A stretch of 64,000 nucleotides of DNA, from assembly GCF_905404315.1 (NCBI RefSeq), contig NC_066309.1:4464001-4528000 (forward strand), given 5' to 3'. The stretch's first letter is position 1. The number at the start of each line of letters is the position of its first letter. Positions 1 to 10,112 of this stretch are shown one piece after another. The translations under genes and the position numbers were made by a program. The notes under the pieces are model-generated. The model was not told the origin of the DNA. It saw only the letters and a program-made list of their open reading frames with translations, and made no database searches. Source of the stretch: Leptidea sinapis. Lineage: Eukaryota > Arthropoda > Insecta > Lepidoptera > Pieridae.

Positions 1-100
1 CAACATGATTTAAGACAGAAGAGGAAATACGCCCTTCTTTGTAATCATTCAAAGATAAATTTAAAGAAATAAATATTTCGACTGTTCATTATCAGTTAAT
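1..100. other. AT-rich flank, nothing recognised
   Basis: No coding pattern or repeat that recurs elsewhere in the window was seen. Confidence 0.4.
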
Positions 101-444
101 AGCTGACCCGGCAAACGTTGTTTTGCCATATAAAGTATAATTCACGCGATACTTTTATAAGTAATAAAATATTGCCTATATTATAGCCTGTACATCATTT
201 TGTTCTATTGTCAATAGTTTTTGCAGCGCACGCAAAAATAGGTTTTCGATTTTACACCTTGTGTTACAAAATAGCAATTTTATTACGGATCCCTAATTTT
301 GAAAAAAAAAACATAGCCTATAGCCTTCCTCGATAAATGGACTACCCAACACTGAAAGAATCATTCAAATCGGACCAGTAGTACGAGAGATTAGCGCGTT
401 CAAACAAACAAACAAACACTGCAGCTTTATAATATTAGTATAGA
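101..444 (-). mobile_element. Non-autonomous Helitron
   Basis: Read on the minus strand it starts TCTATACTAATATTATAAAG and ends in the ...gtttgccgggtcagcta block, the ends typical of lepidopteran Helitrons. It is close to full length compared with the copy at 61131-61467. The terminal CTAG has decayed to CTAT. Confidence 0.8.
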
Positions 445-630
445 TTTATGAAAATTTAAAAATACGTTCACTAAAATCGTCACCTTTTTGCTCTAAATAG
501 TGTCTAAAATTTCATTTTTATAATCCCGTATACTGTCAGCCGCATTTTCTGACGCAGCATTCAAATGAGTGTAATTAAGTTTTCTAGTTCATTAAAAAAA
601 ACTGTTGTTGGAGTACTGTCAAATATAAAA
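445..630. other. AT-rich spacer, nothing recognised
   Basis: No open frame, tRNA-like box or repeat shared with other parts of the window. Confidence 0.35.
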
Positions 631-797
631 TGTTTGGGATTAAACTGTAGGTATTGTTCATAAGACATTAGGCACTCGAGTGGTTTTGACTGATCACGTG
701 ATATGGCGGCGATTTATGACGTCTTGGCGGCGATTTATGACGTCTTGGCGACGATTTCCCTAGGGTACTGCGGCAGTATACTGGCAGTCAATAACGG
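631..797 (+). repeat. Dispersed repeat R1, copy 1 (inverted relative to 47110-47917)
   Basis: The stretch from tttgggattaaactg through the ggcactcgagtggttttgac and gatcacgtgat blocks to the ctagggtactgcggcagt block recurs in reverse complement at 47110-47917, where a hAT element interrupts it. It carries palindromic TCACGTGA and TGACGTC motifs. The apparent open frame across it contains a short tandem repeat and is not taken as a gene. Confidence 0.65.
704..757 (+). repeat. 21-bp tandem repeat, about 2.6 copies
   Basis: The unit tggcggcgatttatgacgtc(t) occurs at 704-724 and 725-745 exactly, with a partial third copy to 757. Each full unit holds a TGACGTC site. The second R1 copy has only one equivalent unit, so this array expanded in this copy. 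Confidence 0.85.
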
Positions 798-924
798 AAC
801 GAATTTTTCTACAGTGATAGCACTGTGCAGTGCTCGCAGTGCATATCGGAACATACCCATAGTCTTCGACAGAGGATGTGTTGGTACATTTATCGATAAT
901 ATGATACACGAACATACGAATGAT

Positions 925-1207
925 AATAATAATAATATATTGACACACTTTTTACACAAATTATCTTGCTCCAAGTTAAGCATATATAGCCTGTGTTATG
1001 GGTTACAAGACAATGATATATTTAATACAATATACTTACTTAAACATACATATATTCATATAAACATACATAAATACATTTAAACATCCATGACTCGGAA
1101 ACAAACATCTATATTCATGATATAAATGCTTGCACCTACCGGGATTCGAACCCGGGACCTCTAGCTTAGTAGGTAGGATCGCTAACCACTCGGCTATACA
1201 GGTTGTC
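925..1207 (-). mobile_element. tRNA-derived SINE (family S2), copy 1
   Basis: On the minus strand a tRNA-like head carries A box tagccgagtggtta and B box ggttcgaatccc, followed by a body with the gactcggaaac, tacttacttaaacata and caaattatcttg blocks and a short TTA-rich tail. Six copies occur in the window, all in this orientation. Confidence 0.85.
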
Positions 1208-2032
1208 TATGATACCTACTACCTTTTGAAATGTCTTGAAAATGACAAACATACTGCATACCCATATTTTGCAATGCAATCACTGCAATTTTGTTTTTTT
1301 AATACGTAATTTCTAATACCATTCCATTTTTATTACATAATATGAACCTCAAAAAAATATGTGAAATGGCGGGAAATGAATTCTAACAACGCTTATAAAA
1401 AACAATAAATATTTGAAGTATTTAAGGGGTAACGATATTTATGGCCACACTACTTACATACAAACCTACGTCCTATGATTCCATACTTCCGAGTAGTACT
1501 GGAATTTGTCTGCCTGTATGTCCATCTGTCAAGGTACACATCGAGGTAAATCATACCCGTGAGTAATCGATTTTTTATGTTTTTTATTGATTTTCTTTTA
1601 TTTTGTTGATTTTCGGTTTTCATTAAAAATAATTCTGGGGACACGTGTCCGCCAAGTCGGGCTTTTGCTCGACAAGTGGCACGGCCATACCATCCTTTTC
1701 TCGATGCAGTTCAGGCCGTTTATTTTCAACTTCGGAACCTCCTATCAATTCGTTGTGGATAAAACTAGAATCCTGAATTTTCAGTTACCAAGGAGGCATA
1801 ATATATTTGACTGATCAATCATCAAAACTTTGCAATATCGGTCCTCTTTTCTAAATACACCAACTGCATAAATAAGTTTGTAATCGCCTATAAAATATAT
1901 GGGATTATAAATTTATTTATACTGTTGGTGTTTGTGTGTCATGCTTACGTGCAACTTTCGAGAGTTACAAGTGTGGGCGGCTTAATCATGACTCTGGAAT
2001 TATGACAGAAACTGAATTATGGAGTAATCTTA
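1208..2032. other. Intergenic, no supported gene
   Basis: AT-rich sequence with short chance open frames on both strands. None has a recognisable motif, signal peptide or splice context. Confidence 0.4.
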
Positions 2033-2165
2033 TCAAATTAGTATATTGTCATCGGTCCTCGATAAATCTACAAAGTTTGAACGAAATCTCACCGTTTAAA
2101 GTGGGTCGAAATAGTGCCCAAAGGAGTCGGTTACAAACAAACATCCAACTGATGCTAATATAAGA
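2033..2165 (-). repeat. Dispersed repeat with partner at 21105-21232
   Basis: On the minus strand it reads gtttgtaaccgactcctttg, then a ccactttaaacg block, then tttatcgaggaccgatgac. The same order occurs on the plus strand at 21105-21232, and a weaker copy lies near 26838-26910. Family unknown, probably a non-autonomous DNA element. Confidence 0.6.
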
Positions 2166-2375
2166 GTGTGTAAAAAATCCAAGTCTCGCAACTCAGTTCT
2201 TCCACCGTAAAAAGTTGTGAGGTCCATGTAACACCAAGTCGGTTAATTTATTCAGTCCCTACTTAAAGGTACTTCTGTCTTAAGTTTGTACGTAATTAGC
2301 AAACCTAACAAAATCTTATAGCGACCATATCAATATAAAAAAAAATATGTTTTAAATAAACAGATTGACTATAGA

Positions 2376-2626
2376 TTGAATAATAATAATATTGACACAC
2401 ATTCTACACAAATTATCTTGCCCCAAATTAGGCATATATAGCCTGTAACATGGGTTACAAGACAACGATATATTTAATACAATATACTTACTTAAACATA
2501 CATAAATACATATAAACAAACATAAATACATATAAAAATACATAAATAAATATAAACGTCCATGACTCGGAAACAAACATCCATATTTATCATATAAATG
2601 CTTGCACCTACCGGGATTCGAACCTG
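2376..2626 (-). mobile_element. tRNA-derived SINE (family S2), copy 2, truncated
   Basis: It has the body of family S2 and part of the head with B box gattcgaacc. Sequence stops matching before the A box, so this copy has lost its promoter 5' part. Confidence 0.8.
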
Positions 2627-3392
2627 AATAGCGCTAAACAATCAGATTTAATATATTTTTACTTTTTAGTGTCAGTTAATAATAATTATAATATATTATA
2701 ATCAACCTGAATGAAAACTCATAAAAAAGCCGTACACAAAAAACAATCATATCATCGAAGTAACATAAATTTTCATAAAAAATGTTCATAAAATGAAACT
2801 ACTGGGCCAATCCATGTAAAAAATTTATGGGACCAAATGGCATCTATTCTGCATCGAACTAAAGAAAAATTAAGTAAATCAGTTCATAAATCTCAGAGTA
2901 ATCGGTGTACATACATAAAAAATACCGATCGAATTGATAACCCACTCCTTTTTGAAGTCGGCTAAAAATATGTATTTCTTGTGAGCGATAAACAATAAGA
3001 TTTAATAAAATAAGTATCACTTGTGCGATGCATTGTATTTTTAATTTTAAAAATGAAAGTATACTTTGTATTTTCACACTCGCTCCATTCAGTGCTCAAC
3101 GAAAAATAATAATCTCACCTCTGTCAGTCAACGAAGAATTTCCTTTGTAAAATATACAAAGAGTCACAGCTCAGGAATTTTCTTTGAAAGGAACTTAACC
3201 GACATTTTACTATCCCTTTAATAATATTTTAAATTAAAGCATTTCTTAGGTATAAAGTTGAGGTTATCAAATTTTTCTTTAGACCACTTTAAATATCTTA
3301 ATGTTAAAATAATTTTTCGAATAAAAAGATAAATTATGATTGGTTATCAAAGAATTTAAGAGTAACTTATTATTAGAGTCATAATAGTCATA
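2627..3392. other. Intergenic, no supported gene
   Basis: AT-rich. It contains a tttttgaagtcggctaaaa stretch near 2950 that resembles the end motif of the small element at 56693-57036, too short to call. Confidence 0.35.
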
Positions 3393-3637
3393 GTGAAGCA
3401 GTGATGTGTAAACATTACTGTGTTTCGATCTAAAGGGCGCCGTAGCTAATGAAATTACTGGGCAAATGAGACTTATCTTATGTCTCAAGGTGACGAGCGC
3501 AATTGTAGTCCCGCTCAGAATTTTTGGGTTTTTCAAGAATCCTGAGTGACACTGCATTGTAATGGGTAGGGCGTATCAATTACATATTCAGCTGAACGTC
3601 CTGCTCGTCTCGTCCCTTATTTTCATAAAAAGATTTT
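3393..3637 (+). mobile_element. Dispersed retroelement repeat A (RepA), 5'-truncated
   Basis: RepA is a roughly 310-bp repeat that starts ccagtgggaggctcctttgc and ends cgtcccttattttcataaaa. At least 15 full or partial copies lie in the window, on both strands. This one begins inside the unit and runs to the A-rich end. A SINE, or the 3' end of a LINE, fits best. Confidence 0.8.
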
Positions 3638-3645
3638 AACAGAAT

Positions 3646-3785
3646 TTTAATATAGGAGGAGGACTAATAAGCGTAGGGGTCACGAGATGTAAAGTGATCA
3701 CCGCCGCCCACATTCTCCTGCAACATCAGTGGCATCACAGGAGCGTTGCCAGCCTTTTAGAAAGGTGTATGCGCTTTTGCTTTTG
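3646..3785 (-). mobile_element. 3' end of a Jockey-like LINE
   Basis: On the minus strand it reads ggcaacgctcctgtgatgcc, then a ggagaatgtgggcggcggtg block, the same tail as at 35190-35290. Only the terminal non-coding part is left. Confidence 0.65.
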
Positions 3786-3858
3786 TAGGTAACCATGTCG
3801 TATCGTCATGGAAATACCGCACAAGGAAGCTTATGCCTTATTTGTATCCTAGATTAAG

Positions 3859-3970
3859 GATTGGTCTCCACTGCGTTCCAACTAGATACCGCAGGCGTAG
3901 TCACAAAGTGCCGCAACAATACTACACTCTTGAGGGCGTACTCAAGCCAGTCTCGAACAATGTTTGTTGT
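3859..3970 (-). repeat. Dispersed repeat with inverted partner at 10189-10302
   Basis: Blocks actacgcctgcggtatctag and gcagtggagaccaatcctta occur here on the minus strand and at 10189-10302 on the plus strand. Family not recognised. Confidence 0.6.
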
Positions 3971-4009
3971 TCTGTTAAACTTTGCTGATAATTGAAAATA
4001 ATATGCAAC

Positions 4010-4179
4010 TCCCAACTCTCTATCTGAACGACCATTGAGTCATTAACACTTAGTGAGTACTAAGTATGGAATATGTACCAAAGCGTGATAATAAATGTAT
4101 TATTAAAGCTAAAAATCTGTGGAGCCGCTAATGAAGAAAAAATTATTATTTAAAAATAAATGTACGCTCGTAAAAAATC
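4010..4179. repeat. Duplicated 3' flank of A1 (copy at 7594-7796)
   Basis: Blocks tatctgaacgacca, cacttagtgag and taataaatg, and the run up to the polyadenylation signal, are shared in order with the region downstream of A2. The tandem duplication that made A1 and A2 therefore extended at least this far past the gene. Confidence 0.7.
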
Positions 4180-4185
4180 TTTATT
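4180..4185 (-). terminator. Polyadenylation signal of A1
   Basis: AATAAA on the minus strand, about 90 nt past the A1 stop codon and at the same place as the signal of A2. Confidence 0.7.
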
Positions 4186-4273
4186 TATTTATCAAGCAAG
4201 CAATTTAAATGTTTTAATTTTCCAAACTTGGTAAACCTATCCAGGCTATGCAATCTATCTAATGTAATCTGTA

Positions 4274-4702
4274 TTATTTTACCGTAACAGACAATGATGA
4301 TACTAGTGGTATTGGTGGTGGTGGTAGGGTTGGAGATGAGATATGTGACAGCAGAGATTGGAACCACGATGATACAGTTGACCAAAGTGATAGAGCCACA
4401 CCCCGAAGAATAGTTCCGTTCGGGTCTTCTCCAGGTATTCCATTGTAATTATTGCTTCCAAGGACTGATGCTTGAGGAGCTTGAGCTACCGAAGCTAGTT
4501 CAGGCTTTTTTATTGCAACATCTTCATTGATAATTCCTAACGCTGCAACGTTTAGTGGTGGTAATTGAGGTGCTGGTGGTATACCGTAGTTTCTTACTAT
4601 TTCTGCTTCATCAATATCTCGAGCAGGCAGTTGAGACGATTTCGGCATAGTTGGTATCGCAGCTACTACTGCAACTATACTTATGAAGAAAACGATGTAC
4701 AT
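4274..4702 (-). CDS. A1: secreted proline-rich protein, unknown function
   Basis: 142 residues, not recognised as a named family. The start is the ATG at 4702, directly after splice acceptor ttttgtttcag, so the 5' UTR lies in an unseen upstream exon. Residues 1-15 form a signal peptide (hydrophobic MYIVFFISIVAVVAA, cleaved near A15). The mature part has SQLPAR (23-28), then the family core PAPQLPPLNVAAL (43-55) and a dibasic KK (65-66). Near the C-terminus a predicted amphipathic helix, about residues 99-121, contains LWSTVSSWF. The tail is PPPP-rich. No cysteine is present. A2, 3.3 kb downstream in coordinates, is its tandem duplicate with a matching 3' UTR. Secretion is a strong inference; function is unknown. 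Confidence 0.85.
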   Translation of the reverse strand: MYIVFFISIVAVVAAIPTMPKSSQLPARDIDEAEIVRNYGIPPAPQLPPLNVAALGIINEDVAIKKPELASVAQAPQASVLGSNNYNGIPGEDPNGTILRGVALSLWSTVSSWFQSLLSHISSPTLPPPPIPLVSSLSVTVK

Positions 4703-5081
4703 CTGAAACAAAATTAAACTTCACTTTACAAAAAAAAAATCTTTTTAATCGTTTTGTTATTTTATCAAATAATTAACGCGACAAAGAAGTCTCCATTCGT
4801 TTCCAAACAGGTGCTTTGAGGGTTCATGTACCATTTAATGTTACCACCTAAAGTGTTTTAATCGACTGATCCAGATGTGTGGTATGAGTAATCGGTTCAG
4901 TTTAGAAAAAAGGGTCCCAAAATAGTTTGGGAATCTCAAATGTAAAATAATTTATGAATTATTACTTTATTTACAAAAATCACTTTGCAAACATATAATA
5001 AGGATATTTTACTTGTTCGCTTTTGTGCTATGTACTAACCATAGAGTTATACCTCTCGATAAGTCATGGCCAATTTTGATT
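4703..5081 (-). other. Upstream intron or 5' region of A1
   Basis: It starts with the A1 splice acceptor. No convincing 5' exon donor or TATA box was found before the RepA insertion that follows. Confidence 0.4.
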
Positions 5082-5386
5082 TTTTTTATGACAATAAGGG
5101 GCGAGACGAGCAGGACGTTCTCTTTATGGTAATTGATACGCCCTGCCAAAAACAATGCAGTGCCACTCAGGATTCTTGATAAGCCCAAAAAATCTGAGCG
5201 CTACAACTGCGCTCGTTAACCTTGAGATATTAGATGTTAAGTCTCATTTGCCCAGTAATTTCACTAGCTACGGCGCTCTTCAGACCGAAACAGAAATGCT
5301 TACACATTACTGCTTCACGGCAGAAATAGGCGCCGTGCTGGTATCCATCTAGCCGGCATCGTGTGCAAAGGAGCCTCCCACTGGTG
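5082..5386 (-). mobile_element. RepA, near full length
   Basis: Complete from the A-rich end (aataaggggcgagacgagca) to the ggagcctcccactgg start, read in reverse. Confidence 0.8.
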
Positions 5387-6087
5387 TGTAATCCCACAGT
5401 GATTTATCAATATGTGCGTTAGCTAGTGTTTGGCTAGTTAAATGTTCAAAGTCTAAGGACCTAATTCTAAATTCAATAGAAGAATATCTCTAACGGAGAT
5501 ACCGCAAGATAAACAGTAAGGAAGTAAGTGGCTCTATTGTTACTGTAACCTATTTTTAATTGACAGGTCGTAAACAGTCAGCTACGATTCGCATTAGATC
5601 CTTAACAGTTTGAATATTAAACCACTAGCCAAATATAATTTGTCTCGCAATTTTGACTGTGAAGTTGTCTATACACTAATATATTCTGTGTCTATGGTTG
5701 TACCATAAACTTAGTATACTAGCTTAAAAGACGAACCTTGTGTGAGAGTGAGATCACGATGAAAATAATTTAGTATCCATTACTCTCCTGTCAAATTGGA
5801 CCTCATTTCAATTTTAGTATTGTTCTGTGTTTTACCGGTTATTAATTAAAAAATATAATGGTCTCGTGTCGTGTTCTGTGTTTGATCGTGTTGTTATCTA
5901 CAGCAACAATCCAAATAAATAAACATTTCACAGGTAACTACCGATTCTTCTATACTGCTTCGTGGTGCTTATTTTAGTAAAACATATTCACTAAATTATT
6001 TTTTTATTACATTTAATATACGCAGTAAACACTATATTTTCTAAATGTTATATTAATTTAAAGACTATCTGTTACAAAATTAAATTA
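5387..6087. other. Intergenic, no supported gene
   Basis: AT-rich sequence without repeats shared elsewhere in the window or credible open frames. Confidence 0.35.
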
Positions 6088-6095
6088 TGTATACG

Positions 6096-6801
6096 CAGGG
6101 GCGTGCATTGGTTTTCTAGCAAGGTAGGCACTGAGGATCTAACTCAGGGGTGCTCAAGCTTGAACTGCTGGCGATCTACCTCAAAATTGTTAGACTACGA
6201 TCGATCGGCTCTGAAAGGCTTCAAGTATGTGTGATGATGACTTCAATCGTCTAGGTAGAGTGTCACGATGACATAGATATTAGTTTTGCGATAAATATGC
6301 ATTTTTTCAAGGTAGATGTAGGTCTGCTATTAAATGTCAATGAAAAAACCCATAATTATTATTTAAAATTGCGAGTTTATTGGTTCTTACAAAACAAACA
6401 CGTTCTGAAGTTCTACGACTTTGGATGTTGAATCTGCATGACACTGTGCTCAGGACATGTCCTGAGCATACTTTTCATAGGATGGTACGTAGTTACCGAT
6501 TTTAGTTTATTATACCGGATTTTTTTCTCGAGATCGACTCAAAAAGCACTCGCGATCGACCGTTTCAGCATCCCTGATCTAACTAGTCGAAGTTGAGCTT
6601 TGGAATATGCAAAAATTACTGACCGTAGGGCTCTAGTATCTAGCGTAAGGAAAAATTTTATGAGTGGGTGTTCAATAGAAGTTTGGTTATAAATAACGGA
6701 ACCAAATGAAACTAAATTAACTTTAACACTAGTGCTATATTTATTTAGGTATATAACGAGGTAGGCACTGCCTAATTGCCTATATGATATACACGTCCCT
6801 G
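6096..6801. mobile_element. Non-autonomous hAT element (outer)
   Basis: Ends are CAGGGGCGTG at the left and, in reverse complement, CAGGGACGTG at the right. It is flanked by a perfect 8-bp target duplication tgtatacg at 6088-6095 and 6802-6809. CAGGG-type ends and 8-bp duplications define hAT transposons. There is no transposase frame, so it would depend on an enzyme made elsewhere. A second hAT element sits inside it. Confidence 0.85.
6145..6576. mobile_element. Non-autonomous hAT element nested in the outer hAT
   Basis: Left end CAGGGGTGCT, right end CAGGGATGCT in reverse complement. Perfect 8-bp duplication atctaact at 6137-6144 and 6577-6584. It inserted after the outer element. Confidence 0.85.
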
Positions 6802-6809
6802 TGTATACG

Positions 6810-7360
6810 TGAATATGACGCCGTTTATCAATATTTGTCATAGGGATTGACCAAATGCCAAGTACTACACGTCTGTAAAACTAGCACACATGAACATTTT
6901 AAATTTAGTCTCGCGTATTGAGGAGAGTGTTTGTCTATTACTCTGGTAAACTATATTTATGGGCTGATACCTATAAGACGGCGCCATTTTGCCGTGACAG
7001 GCTTGTATCATAGTACTGCCACTGCATGCTTGCACGTTTTATAAATAAAAAAATCTATATGTTTAAGCTTCTATTTCATTAGTTGCCCCTAAGTTCTGCA
7101 TGGGTTTTGTTTTGATTAAAAGAACGAAAGTTTTCTTGAATAAAATAATGCACAAAATTGCAATAGGGTAGGTCTCTTTGAACACTATTTCGTTGCTTCA
7201 ATACTAACGTAAAGCCCTGTCTATACTTATAAATTTTAGAGAAGATATCATGTTGACCCAATTATTATAGAGAGTAAAATTGAAGGTGAAATTAATACAA
7301 TACTTATATATTCGAACATGCAAGGACATCCATTTTTATTTACGATTTTTCATTACGATG
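6810..7360. other. Intergenic, no supported gene
   Basis: AT-rich. The short open frames have no recognisable domain. Confidence 0.35.
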
Positions 7361-7590
7361 TTACGTTACGTTACGCGCGTACGGTTAGTCGCTCGGTCAG
7401 CGTCGCATTGAATGCACTAATTTATCGACGTAGCGTCGTAGTGACCGACGAGTCTCGTCAGCGTGACGTAGCTCTACGTACGTAGCAATTCATCAGCGCT
7501 GGACTGAACGCGTTCATATTATGTTTTCATAGTTATAGCTACGCTCGACCGACATCAGCGCTGACCGTCGGTCGCGCACTAAATGCACCC
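7361..7590. repeat. CpG-rich repeat-like block
   Basis: Unusually dense in CG and ACGT/TACG words (ttacgttacgttacgcgcg, tagcgtcg, gctctacgtacgtag). It has two similar sub-blocks around gcattgaatgcac and gcgcactaaatgcac. No coding frame. Probably a small transposable element fragment. Confidence 0.5.
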
Positions 7591-7593
7591 TTA

Positions 7594-7796
7594 CGCTCAA
7601 TATCTGAACGACCATAGAGTCATAAGCACTTAGTGAGCACTAAGTGTGGAATATTATCACGCATTGGCGTCATAATAAATGTTTTAATTAAACTAAAAAT
7701 TGGTATAGCTGCTTATGAAGAAAAATAACTTACGTTACAAAGACTTCTACTTCTTAAATATATAAAAATAAATATATGCTCGTAATCAATAAAATC
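7594..7796. repeat. Duplicated 3' flank of A2 (copy of 4010-4179)
   Basis: It shares ordered blocks with the A1 downstream flank, including tatctgaacgacca and cacttagtgagcactaag. Confidence 0.7.
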
Positions 7797-7802
7797 TTTA
7801 TT
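7797..7802 (-). terminator. Polyadenylation signal of A2
   Basis: AATAAA on the minus strand, in the same context (aataaataaag) as in A1. Confidence 0.7.
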
Positions 7803-7965
7803 TATTTATCAAACAGATACAATTTACACGTTTTAATTTTCCAAAAGAATTGCATAGCTAGGAATACCTACCCAGACTATGCAATCTATCAATTATTATT
7901 AATAATCTATCTAATCTATATTATTTCACCGAAACAAATATAGTGACGGTGGATCAGCACCGCTA

Positions 7966-8364
7966 TCATCCAGCACCAACACCAGGAAGATTGGAGATCA
8001 GAGATTGGAACCATGATGATACAGTTGACAAAAGTGATAGAACTATCCCACGAGGAATAGTTCCGCTCGGGTTTTCACTGTAATCACTATTGCTTCCAAG
8101 AACTGGCGCTTCTGGAGCTTCAGCTACCAATCCCGCTTCAGCCTTTTTAATTGCAATATCTTCATTGATAACTGGTAATGCTGCAACGTTTAGTGGTGGT
8201 AATTGAGGTGCTGGTGGTATACCGTAGTCTCTTACTATTTCTGCTTCATCATCTCTAGCTGGAGTCGAAGATATAATTTCTTGAGAAGGCAGTTGAGACG
8301 CGTCTGGGTAATCCGGTATCGCGGTTACTACTGCAACCATACTCATGAAGTAAAGGATGTACAT
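7966..8364 (-). CDS. A2: secreted proline-rich protein, tandem duplicate of A1
   Basis: 132 residues, starting at the ATG at 8364 directly after acceptor ttttgtttcag, as in A1. Signal peptide about residues 1-15 (MYILYFMSMVAVVTA). The mature chain shares EAEIVRDYGIPPAPQLPPLN, INEDIAIKK and the C-terminal LSTVSSWFQSLISNLP with A1. It has an eight-residue insert (TPARDDEA region) near the N-terminus and a shorter C-terminus ending GVGAG. No cysteine. The 3' UTR and downstream flank align with those of A1, so the pair came from a local duplication. Unknown function; export is inferred from the signal peptide. Confidence 0.85.
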   Translation of the reverse strand: MYILYFMSMVAVVTAIPDYPDASQLPSQEIISSTPARDDEAEIVRDYGIPPAPQLPPLNVAALPVINEDIAIKKAEAGLVAEAPEAPVLGSNSDYSENPSGTIPRGIVLSLLSTVSSWFQSLISNLPGVGAG

Positions 8365-8585
8365 CTGAAACAAAATTAAACTTCACTTTTTTTTAATTAA
8401 ATATAATTATGTATTTATTCATTTGCGTCAAAGAAAATACACTTATGAAATTCAAAAGTTATACTTAAGTAATAGTTACCGAATAGAAACTCATTGGCAC
8501 TCTTTTAAAATGAACATTTAAAATATGGAATCAACAATCACATAGTGCAACAAAAATACTCAAACATCAAAATATACTCTATGAC

Positions 8586-9233
8586 TTACACGAGTAATAT
8601 ACAAATAAAATTTGAAAAACAAAATTTTATGAATGATGCGGGACTCGAACCCACGACCTCCGGCGTTCCGTGCCGGTGCTCTAACCAACTGAGCTAACCG
8701 TTCGAGTACCGCCTCGTTATAAAATTCTGTTTACTTTGTTCAACTCTCAGATTGAGGCTTCATCTACAGGATCTACTTTACAGTTGATAACCTGCTCAAC
8801 CCCAATATTTGCATATTAGGAAATTGACTTGAGATGTCGCTCTTGCAGATCTAAACAATATGTTATGTTTTCAAAGTGATAACCCTCACTTCTAGGATTA
8901 ATATACAAATAAAATTTTAAAAACAAAATTTAATGAACGATGCGGGACTCGAACCCACGACCTCCGGCGTTCCGTGCCGGTGCTCTAACCAACTGAGCGA
9001 ACCGTTCGAGTACCGCCTCGTTATAAAGTTCTGTTTACTTTGTTCAACTCTCAGGTTGTCGCTTCATCTACAGGATCTACTTTAAAGTTGATAACCTGCT
9101 CAACCCCAATATTTACATATTAGGAAATCCCGCATCGTTTATAAAAATTTTGTTTTTCAAATTTTATTTGTATATTAATCCTAGAAGTGAGGGTTATCAC
9201 TTTAAAAACATAACATATTGTTTACACGAGTAA
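8586..9233 (-). mobile_element. Composite tRNA-cloverleaf element (family S3) with 12-bp target duplication
   Basis: Bounded by exact ttacacgagtaa at 8586-8597 and 9222-9233. Inside are two head-to-tail units read on the minus strand, each with a tRNA-like sequence (about 8637-8706 and 8938-9007), then an inverted fragment of the same unit at about 9127-9221. The tRNA-like part folds as a full cloverleaf: acceptor gaacggt with atcgttc, D arm gctc/gagc, anticodon stem ccggc/gccgg, T arm gtggg/cccgc. The anticodon loop acggaac lacks U33, so it is not a normal tRNA gene. Confidence 0.8.
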
Positions 9234-9523
9234 GATAAAGGAAAAAAAAAACCATCAGTAATTGATAAGAGTGTATCAATCCACACACACCGGTTGCAAA
9301 TAAAGTTATAATGTCGGAACTGTATTTACTTGTTCTTGTTTCCGATGAAAGGTTTATCAGCATTTATTAAGTAACAGGTTTTGCTTTTGCTCGAAGAGTC
9401 TTTAGTATGCAGTCAAGCATTCAAGTATCAAGCAGGGAACGTCTCTGCCAAGTCGTGGAAGGAAGCGTACGTAATACATAAAAAATATTTTCATAATAAT
9501 TTATAATCAAAATCAGTTTTTTT
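9234..9523. other. Intergenic, no supported gene
   Basis: AT-rich. It could hold an upstream exon of A2, displaced by the S3 insertion, but no clear splice or promoter signal was seen. Confidence 0.3.
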
Positions 9524-9827
9524 TTTAAATAAGGGACGAGACGAGCAGGACGTTCAGCTGATGGTAATTGATTCGCCCTACCCATTACAATGCAGTGCCG
9601 CTCAGGATTCTTAAAAAAATCAAAAATTCTGAGCGGCACTACAATTGCGCTCGTCACCTTTAGACATAAGATGTTAAGTCTCATTTGCCCAGTAATTTCA
9701 CTAGCTACGGCGCCCTTTAGACCAAAACACAGTAATGTTTACACATTACTGTTTCACGGCAGAAATAGGCGCCGTTGTGGTACCCATAATCTAGCCGGCT
9801 TCCTGTGCAAAGCAGCCTCCCACTGGT
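9524..9827 (-). mobile_element. RepA, near full length
   Basis: It matches RepA from the gggacgagacgagcaggacg end to the cagcctcccactgg start, in reverse. Confidence 0.8.
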
Positions 9828-9984
9828 TAAGGAGCCTCTCACGGGTAATAATAATAATAAGTATAAATAATATACAATATTTTGCATTTAAAAATACAAC
9901 CTTACTTTTACTGGGTAGGATTAGCTTCACGACAGTATTCATAATATATTTTTCTTTGATTACCGCGAGTAAATCAAATCACAT

Positions 9985-10112
9985 TTAAATAAAACACTTT
10001 TAAAGGATTAAAACGCGTGTAATTGTTACTCTGTTTTATATTAGATTTTTGCGTAAAAGTAACATTTTTATTATTATTTTAGTTAACCCGACGTTTCAAG
10101 ACCTTTCAAGAT
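9985..10112 (+). repeat. Dispersed repeat P, copy 1
   Basis: Blocks aaaacgcg, tttttgcgtaaaagt and gttaacccgacgtttcaaga. It recurs in reverse complement at 29724-29850 and 53716-53838. Probably the end of a mobile element. Confidence 0.6.

Noticed and set aside
703..1083. 126-residue open frame as a gene
   Set aside because: It runs through the R1 tandem repeat into an S2 SINE and has no domain.
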